In this document: one piece after another, positions 14,637 through 18,592 of the stretch | Position numbering within the stretch: the stretch's first letter is position 1 | Layout: each line of letters begins with the position of its first letter | DNA from: Chitinophagaceae bacterium | GTDB lineage: Bacteria > Bacteroidota > Bacteroidia > Chitinophagales > Chitinophagaceae | Reading direction: 5' to 3' | Assembly: GCA_013205585.1 (NCBI GenBank) | Contig: JABMML010000028.1 | Coordinates: forward strand, 1-18,592 | DNA length: 18,592 nucleotides | Made by a program: the position numbers and the translations under genes | The notes under the pieces: model-generated | The model's database searches: none | The model's input: only the letters and a program-made list of their open reading frames with translations | Told to the model about the DNA's origin: nothing

Positions 14637-16610
14637 ATGTTAGACGCTAAAATACCTTCCGGAAATCTAGATGACAAATGGGTCGATTACAAAGGACATT
14701 GTAAACTAGTGAACCCTGCCAACAAAAGAAAAATGGAAGTCATTATTGTGGGCACTGGACTTGCAGGAGCATCGGCCGCAGCCTCTATGGCTGAGTTGGG
14801 TTATAAAGTAAAAGCATTTTGTTTTCAGGATTCTCCACGCCGAGCACATAGTATTGCTGCACAAGGTGGAATTAATGCAGCTAAGAATTATCAGAACGAT
14901 GGAGATAGTATATTCAGATTATTTTATGATACTATTAAAGGCGGTGACTACCGCTCTCGCGAAGCCAATGTGCACCGTTTAGCAGAAGTGAGTACGAATA
15001 TCATTGACCAATGTGTGGCACAAGGTGTACCCTTTGCCCGTGAATATGGTGGATTATTAAGCAACCGTAGTTTTGGTGGAACACAGGTTCAAAGAACTTT
15101 TTATGCTGCAGGTCAAACAGGTCAGCAGTTATTAATAGGTGCTTATCAGGCCTTGGAGCGTCAAGTAGCACTTGGCAATGTAACGATGCATACAAGACAT
15201 GAGATGTTAGACATTGTTAAAATTGATGGAAAAGCAAAAGGTATTATTGCCCGTAACTTAATTACAGGTGAATTAGAAAAACATTTTGGACATGCCGTTT
15301 TAATATGCTCTGGTGGATATGGTAATGTATATTATTTATCAACCAATGCCATGGGCTCAAATGTAACTGCTGCTTGGAAAGCACATAAGCAAGGTGCTTA
15401 TTTTGCAAATCCTTGCTTTACACAAATTCACCCTACTTGTATTCCTGTTAGTGGCGATCATCAATCCAAATTAACCTTAATGTCTGAGTCATTAAGAAAT
15501 GATGGACGAATTTGGGTTCCTAAAAATTTAGGAGAGACAAGAAAAGCCAATGATATACCTGAAGCAGATAGAGATTATTTTTTAGAGCGTCGCTACCCTG
15601 CTTTTGGAAACTTAGTACCTCGTGATGTGGCTTCTCGTGCTGCTAAAGAAAGATGTGATGCGAATTATGGTGTAGGTACTTCAAAGCAAGCCGTGTATTT
15701 AGATTATGCAGCCGCTATAGAAAGATATGGTAAGATTGAAGTAAGCAAGCAAGGACTTTCTAATGTATCTAGTGAACAAATTATTGCCTTAGGTAAGGAA
15801 GTCGTAAAAGAAAAATATGGCAACCTATTTAATATGTATGCAAAAATCACAGGTGAAAACCCTTACGAAGTGCCCATGCGTATTTATCCAGCTGTGCATT
15901 ATACAATGGGTGGCCTCTGGGTTGATTACGAATTGCAAACTACGGTGCCTGGTTTATACGCCTTAGGAGAATCTAATTTTAGCGACCATGGTGCCAACCG
16001 TTTAGGGGCTAGTGCCTTAATGCAAGGTTTAGCAGATGGTTATTTTGTAGCGCCTTATACAGTGGGCAATAATTTAGCAGATGAAATTTATAATGCAGCA
16101 ATTCCAACTACACATCCGGCCTTTGAAGAGGCTACTAAAAAAGTAGCAGACCGTATTGCTTCTTTAAAAAATATCAATGGTAAACAATCGGCAGAAAGTT
16201 TTCACAAGCGTTTAGGTAAAATTATTTGGAATGAATGTGGTATGTCAAGAACTGCTGCAGGTTTAAAACAAGCCATACTAGATTTACAAGCTTTGAAAAA
16301 AGAATTCTGGTCTGATTTAAGAATCCCTGGAGAAATTAATGAGTACAATCCTGAATTAGATAAAGCCAACCGCGTCGCGGACTTTATTGAACTAGGCGAG
16401 TTAATGTGTGTTGACGCCCTGACAAGAGAAGAAAGCTGTGGTGGTCACTTTAGAGAAGAATACCAAACTCCAGAAGGAGAAGCCTTAAGAGATGATGAAA
16501 ACTTTATGTTTGTTTCTGCTTGGGAAAACAAAGGAGAGCATGAATGGGAATTACATAAAGAAGCATTGAAATACGAAGTTATTAAACCAAGTCAACGTAA
16601 TTACAAATAA
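14637..16610 (+). CDS. sdhA: Succinate dehydrogenase/fumarate reductase flavoprotein subunit
   Basis: SdhA oxidises succinate to fumarate and passes electrons to covalent FAD, joining the citric acid cycle to respiration. In 657 residues the FAD-binding motif [11 protein letters not shown] is at 38-48, the histidine that holds FAD covalently is H71 in [11 protein letters not shown], and PRDVASRA (328-335) carries the probable catalytic Arg329. [17 protein letters not shown] is the second FAD contact. The larger size, compared with about 590 in E. coli, fits the form paired with a single cytochrome b558 subunit (as in Wolinella and Bacillus types). It lies between sdhC and sdhB with short gaps, so all are one transcript. 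Sequence alone cannot decide which direction dominates in the cell. Confidence 0.98.
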   Translation: MLDAKIPSGNLDDKWVDYKGHCKLVNPANKRKMEVIIVGTGLAGASAAASMAELGYKVKAFCFQDSPRRAHSIAAQGGINAAKNYQNDGDSIFRLFYDTIKGGDYRSREANVHRLAEVSTNIIDQCVAQGVPFAREYGGLLSNRSFGGTQVQRTFYAAGQTGQQLLIGAYQALERQVALGNVTMHTRHEMLDIVKIDGKAKGIIARNLITGELEKHFGHAVLICSGGYGNVYYLSTNAMGSNVTAAWKAHKQGAYFANPCFTQIHPTCIPVSGDHQSKLTLMSESLRNDGRIWVPKNLGETRKANDIPEADRDYFLERRYPAFGNLVPRDVASRAAKERCDANYGVGTSKQAVYLDYAAAIERYGKIEVSKQGLSNVSSEQIIALGKEVVKEKYGNLFNMYAKITGENPYEVPMRIYPAVHYTMGGLWVDYELQTTVPGLYALGESNFSDHGANRLGASALMQGLADGYFVAPYTVGNNLADEIYNAAIPTTHPAFEEATKKVADRIASLKNINGKQSAESFHKRLGKIIWNECGMSRTAAGLKQAILDLQALKKEFWSDLRIPGEINEYNPELDKANRVADFIELGELMCVDALTREESCGGHFREEYQTPEGEALRDDENFMFVSAWENKGEHEWELHKEALKYEVIKPSQRNYK

Positions 16611-16673
16611 GCATTTAATAATAAATAAGCTTTCAACACTAACACAAAATATTTACAGAATAATTTTTTAGCT

Positions 16674-17435
16674 ATGTCTCAAAATACAATGAATTTAAAA
16701 GTTAAAGTTTGGCGTCAAAGAAATGCCAAAGCCCAAGGCGCTTTTGTCACTTATGATGTTGCGGGTATTTCAGATGAAATGTCTTTTTTAGAAATGATGG
16801 ATATTTTAAATGAAAGATTAATTACGGAAGGTGGAGATCCAGTAGCCTTTGATCATGATTGTCGTGAAGGTATTTGTGGTATGTGTTCTATGTATATTAA
16901 CGGAAAGCCACATGGTCCTTGGCAGGCCAACACCACTTGTCAATTGCATATGCGTGCATTTAAAGATGGTGAAACCATTGTGATTGAGCCCTGGAGAGCG
17001 AACTCTTTCCCTATTGTAAAAGATTTAACCGTTGACCGTTCTGCCTTTGATAGAATTATTCAAGCAGGTGGTTATATAAGTGTGAATACGGGTAATGCAA
17101 TAGATGGCAATAGCCTACCTATTGAAAAACAAAAAGCAGATGATGCATTTGCCGCTGCTATGTGTATTGGATGTGGTGCTTGTGTAGCAGCTTGTAAGAA
17201 TAGTTCAGCTATGTTATTTTTAAGTGCAAAAGTTTCTCATTTGGCATTACTTCCACAAGGAGCGCCTGAAAGAAAATCAAGAGTATTAAAGATGGTGGCG
17301 CAAATGGATAAGGAAGGATTTGGTTCTTGTACCAATACAGGTGCTTGTGAAGCCACTTGTCCTAAAGAAATTTCTATTGCGAACATTGCGAGATTAAATA
17401 ATGAATATTTAGGAGCTAGTTTAAGTGCGCAGTAG
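16674..17435 (+). CDS. sdhB: Succinate dehydrogenase/fumarate reductase iron-sulfur subunit
   Basis: SdhB carries electrons from FAD to the quinone site through three iron-sulfur clusters, all visible in its 253 residues. The 2Fe-2S ligands are C63, C68, C71 and C89 ([11 protein letters not shown]...TTC). The 4Fe-4S ligands are C164, C167, C170 and C229. The 3Fe-4S ligands are C174, C219 and C225 ([12 protein letters not shown]). Start ATG at 16674 follows a 63-nt gap after sdhA with no Shine-Dalgarno sequence. Its TAG stop overlaps by one base the GTG start of the next gene. Confidence 0.98.
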   Translation: MSQNTMNLKVKVWRQRNAKAQGAFVTYDVAGISDEMSFLEMMDILNERLITEGGDPVAFDHDCREGICGMCSMYINGKPHGPWQANTTCQLHMRAFKDGETIVIEPWRANSFPIVKDLTVDRSAFDRIIQAGGYISVNTGNAIDGNSLPIEKQKADDAFAAAMCIGCGACVAACKNSSAMLFLSAKVSHLALLPQGAPERKSRVLKMVAQMDKEGFGSCTNTGACEATCPKEISIANIARLNNEYLGASLSAQ

Positions 17436-18187
17436 TGGCTAATCCCTTTTTTCAGTGTAAACAATTTATCGTGCATCAGCAGCATACTTCAATGAAAGTA
17501 TGTACTGATGCATGTTTATTTGGGGCCTGGGTAAGCCAAAAGACCTTGGTACAAAATTCAAATAGTATAGTAGACATTGGAACAGGTACCGGCTTATTAA
17601 GTTTAATGCTTGCCCAAGTGACCGAAACCTCTAAGGCAAGTATTACCGCCATTGAAATTGAAGCACAAGCAGCTGCAGAAGCCAATTCAAATTTTAATAT
17701 AAGTAAATGGAGCGACCGCTTAACAATTGTAAATGATGCTGTACAAAACTTTACAGCTAGTTCAAAGGGCCTTTTATTTGATATCGTTATTTCTAACCCC
17801 CCTTTTTATGAGGGCGATTTAAAATCTCCAGACGCCAATAAAAATAAAGCTGCCCATAGCACTGAATTACCTTGGAGTATTTTGGTAGAAAATGTTTCAA
17901 GCTTATTATCTGATGCTGGTGCCTTCTTTGTTTTAGTACCTACCCTTCGTGCTTACACCATGCAAAAATTAGCTGAGGCGCATCAACTGCAATTAGTGGA
18001 AGAAGTATTAGTGTATAACGATGCCAAGCATTTACCTTTCAGATCCTTCTTGAATTTTACAAAAGCAAAATTGCCAATAGATAAAGAAATTTCAGTATTA
18101 AGAAATAAAATAGTTATAAAAAATACAGACAATACTTATTCAACCGCATTTACCGAATTATTGAAGGACTATTATTTGCATTTGTAA
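17435..18187 (+). CDS. trmN6: TrmN6-type tRNA1(Val) adenine-37 N6-methyltransferase
   Basis: The 250-residue protein is a class I SAM-dependent methyltransferase: the N-terminal FFQCKQFIVHQQHTSMKVCT is the TrmN6/YfiC lead-in, DIGTGTG (47-53) binds S-adenosylmethionine, AIEIE (72-76) holds the ribose contact, and NPPFYE (121-126) is the catalytic motif for methylating adenine N6. The family puts m6A at position 37 of tRNA-Val. The start is GTG at 17435, within TAGTG shared with the sdhB stop; it gives the family's usual N-terminus and implies coupled translation. Residues usually Gly in the MKVGTDG motif are Cys23 and Ala26 here, a small deviation. A related N6-adenine or glutamine methyltransferase role is possible but less likely. 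Confidence 0.9.
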   Translation: MANPFFQCKQFIVHQQHTSMKVCTDACLFGAWVSQKTLVQNSNSIVDIGTGTGLLSLMLAQVTETSKASITAIEIEAQAAAEANSNFNISKWSDRLTIVNDAVQNFTASSKGLLFDIVISNPPFYEGDLKSPDANKNKAAHSTELPWSILVENVSSLLSDAGAFFVLVPTLRAYTMQKLAEAHQLQLVEEVLVYNDAKHLPFRSFLNFTKAKLPIDKEISVLRNKIVIKNTDNTYSTAFTELLKDYYLHL

Positions 18188-18250
18188 GAGATAGTCATTG
18201 CAAAATAATTTATTTAGTTCTTACTGTACATTCTTTAAAAATATTCTAAA

Positions 18251-18592
18251 TTAATGTTTTGAATATTCAGCTAAATAAGAAAACTTTTGGGTCAGCTTTC
18301 CATTATCAAGCATGGTGGCTCCTTCAATAATTTTATTACCTCCTTTAATTAAATCGGGAATCACATATTTAATAAGTTGTTCTCCAAAGTATCTGCTGGC
18401 ATCTCTGGGTAATTCATTGGGTAAATTCCCTACTGCCATTATATCTATGCCATTGTTTATATAAGGAGCTGTCTTTTCACAAGTACTTACATTCACCCCA
18501 TACACGGGGTCATCCGAACTAGAGTCACCTAAATTACAAGGTACACTACCATAGGCATCATCGGTGATATCGGCAATGGTGGTTAAACTGAA
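18251..18592 (-). CDS. Lysine-ketoglutarate reductase/saccharopine dehydrogenase-like protein, C-terminal part
   Basis: The last 113 residues of a gene that runs off the window edge; the frame is open to base 18592. The segment IADITDDAYGSVPCNLGDSS followed by VNVSTCEKTAPYINNG and then GIDIMAVGNLPNELPRDASR-YFG matches the end of the lysine-ketoglutarate reductase fold, where 'D-N-L-P-x-E-L-P-R-x-A-S-x-x-F-G' is a hallmark. Enzymes of this group join or split lysine and 2-oxoglutarate through saccharopine; related folds are alanine dehydrogenase and transhydrogenase. Its cofactor-binding half lies outside, so exact substrate is open. It converges on the TrmN6 gene with a 63-nt gap holding no clear terminator. 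Confidence 0.75.
   Translation of the reverse strand, partial: FSLTTIADITDDAYGSVPCNLGDSSSDDPVYGVNVSTCEKTAPYINNGIDIMAVGNLPNELPRDASRYFGEQLIKYVIPDLIKGGNKIIEGATMLDNGKLTQKFSYLAEYSKH

Noticed and set aside
18240..18267. Inverted AATATTC/GAATATT near the end of the trmN6 and LKR-like genes
   Set aside because: A 7-bp AT-only stem with a long loop and no T-run; expected by chance in this base composition.
1..18592. Mobile element, CRISPR, defence or biosynthetic cluster
   Set aside because: I looked for transposases, integrases, terminal repeats, regular repeats, toxin-antitoxin pairs and large synthases on both strands and found none; the content is housekeeping.

Overview
This window reads as ordinary core chromosome of an AT-rich member of the Bacteroidota, probably near the Chitinophagaceae, although the exact genus cannot be fixed from here. 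The clues are promoter boxes of the TAnnTTTG type, start codons with almost no Shine-Dalgarno sequences, an rpmB-rpmG-DUF4295 ribosomal cluster, a DUF2027/Smr protein, the Bacteroidota-type single-subunit SdhC, and MlaD next to an OstA-like protein. I see no insertion sequence, prophage, CRISPR array, tRNA or rRNA.

Layout. At 1-2044 (+) lie the 3' end of an MCE/MlaD lipid-transport gene and, overlapping it, an OstA-like envelope gene. At 2013-3093 (-) is prfB (release factor 2), which needs a programmed +1 frameshift; its 3' end overlaps the OstA-like gene by 32 nt. Directly upstream on the same strand is the RNase P RNA gene (3146-3490), separated from prfB by a perfect 20-bp palindrome. A tight minus-strand operon at 3525-7248 runs polyprenyl synthetase, APC-family amino acid permease, DUF2027/Smr protein. 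Divergent from it, a small exported, probably outer-membrane protein (7379-7888, +) meets ftsY (7885-8835, -) tail to tail. Ribosomal proteins L28 and L33 and a 56-residue DUF4295 protein (8975-9602, -) form an operon with a clear promoter and a clear intrinsic terminator. Next on the minus strand come an ABC-F ATPase with its own promoter, tsaD (tRNA t6A synthesis) and a MacB/FtsX-type permease. The succinate dehydrogenase operon sdhC-sdhA-sdhB (13908-17435, +) follows, with a TrmN6-type tRNA methyltransferase coupled to its 3' end. The window closes with the 3' part of a lysine-ketoglutarate reductase/saccharopine dehydrogenase-like gene on the minus strand.

The genes serve translation (prfB, rpmB, rpmG, DUF4295, ABC-F, tsaD, trmN6), RNA processing (rnpB), protein targeting (ftsY), envelope building (MlaD, OstA-like, prenyl synthesis, permease) and respiration (sdhCAB). 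I found no convincing new multi-gene system. The most interesting points are the prfB frameshift cassette with a strong SD-like element where gene starts lack one, the one-sided decay of one ATP site in the ABC-F protein, a 15-nt promoter core shared by rnpB and rpmB, and the palindrome between rnpB and prfB.
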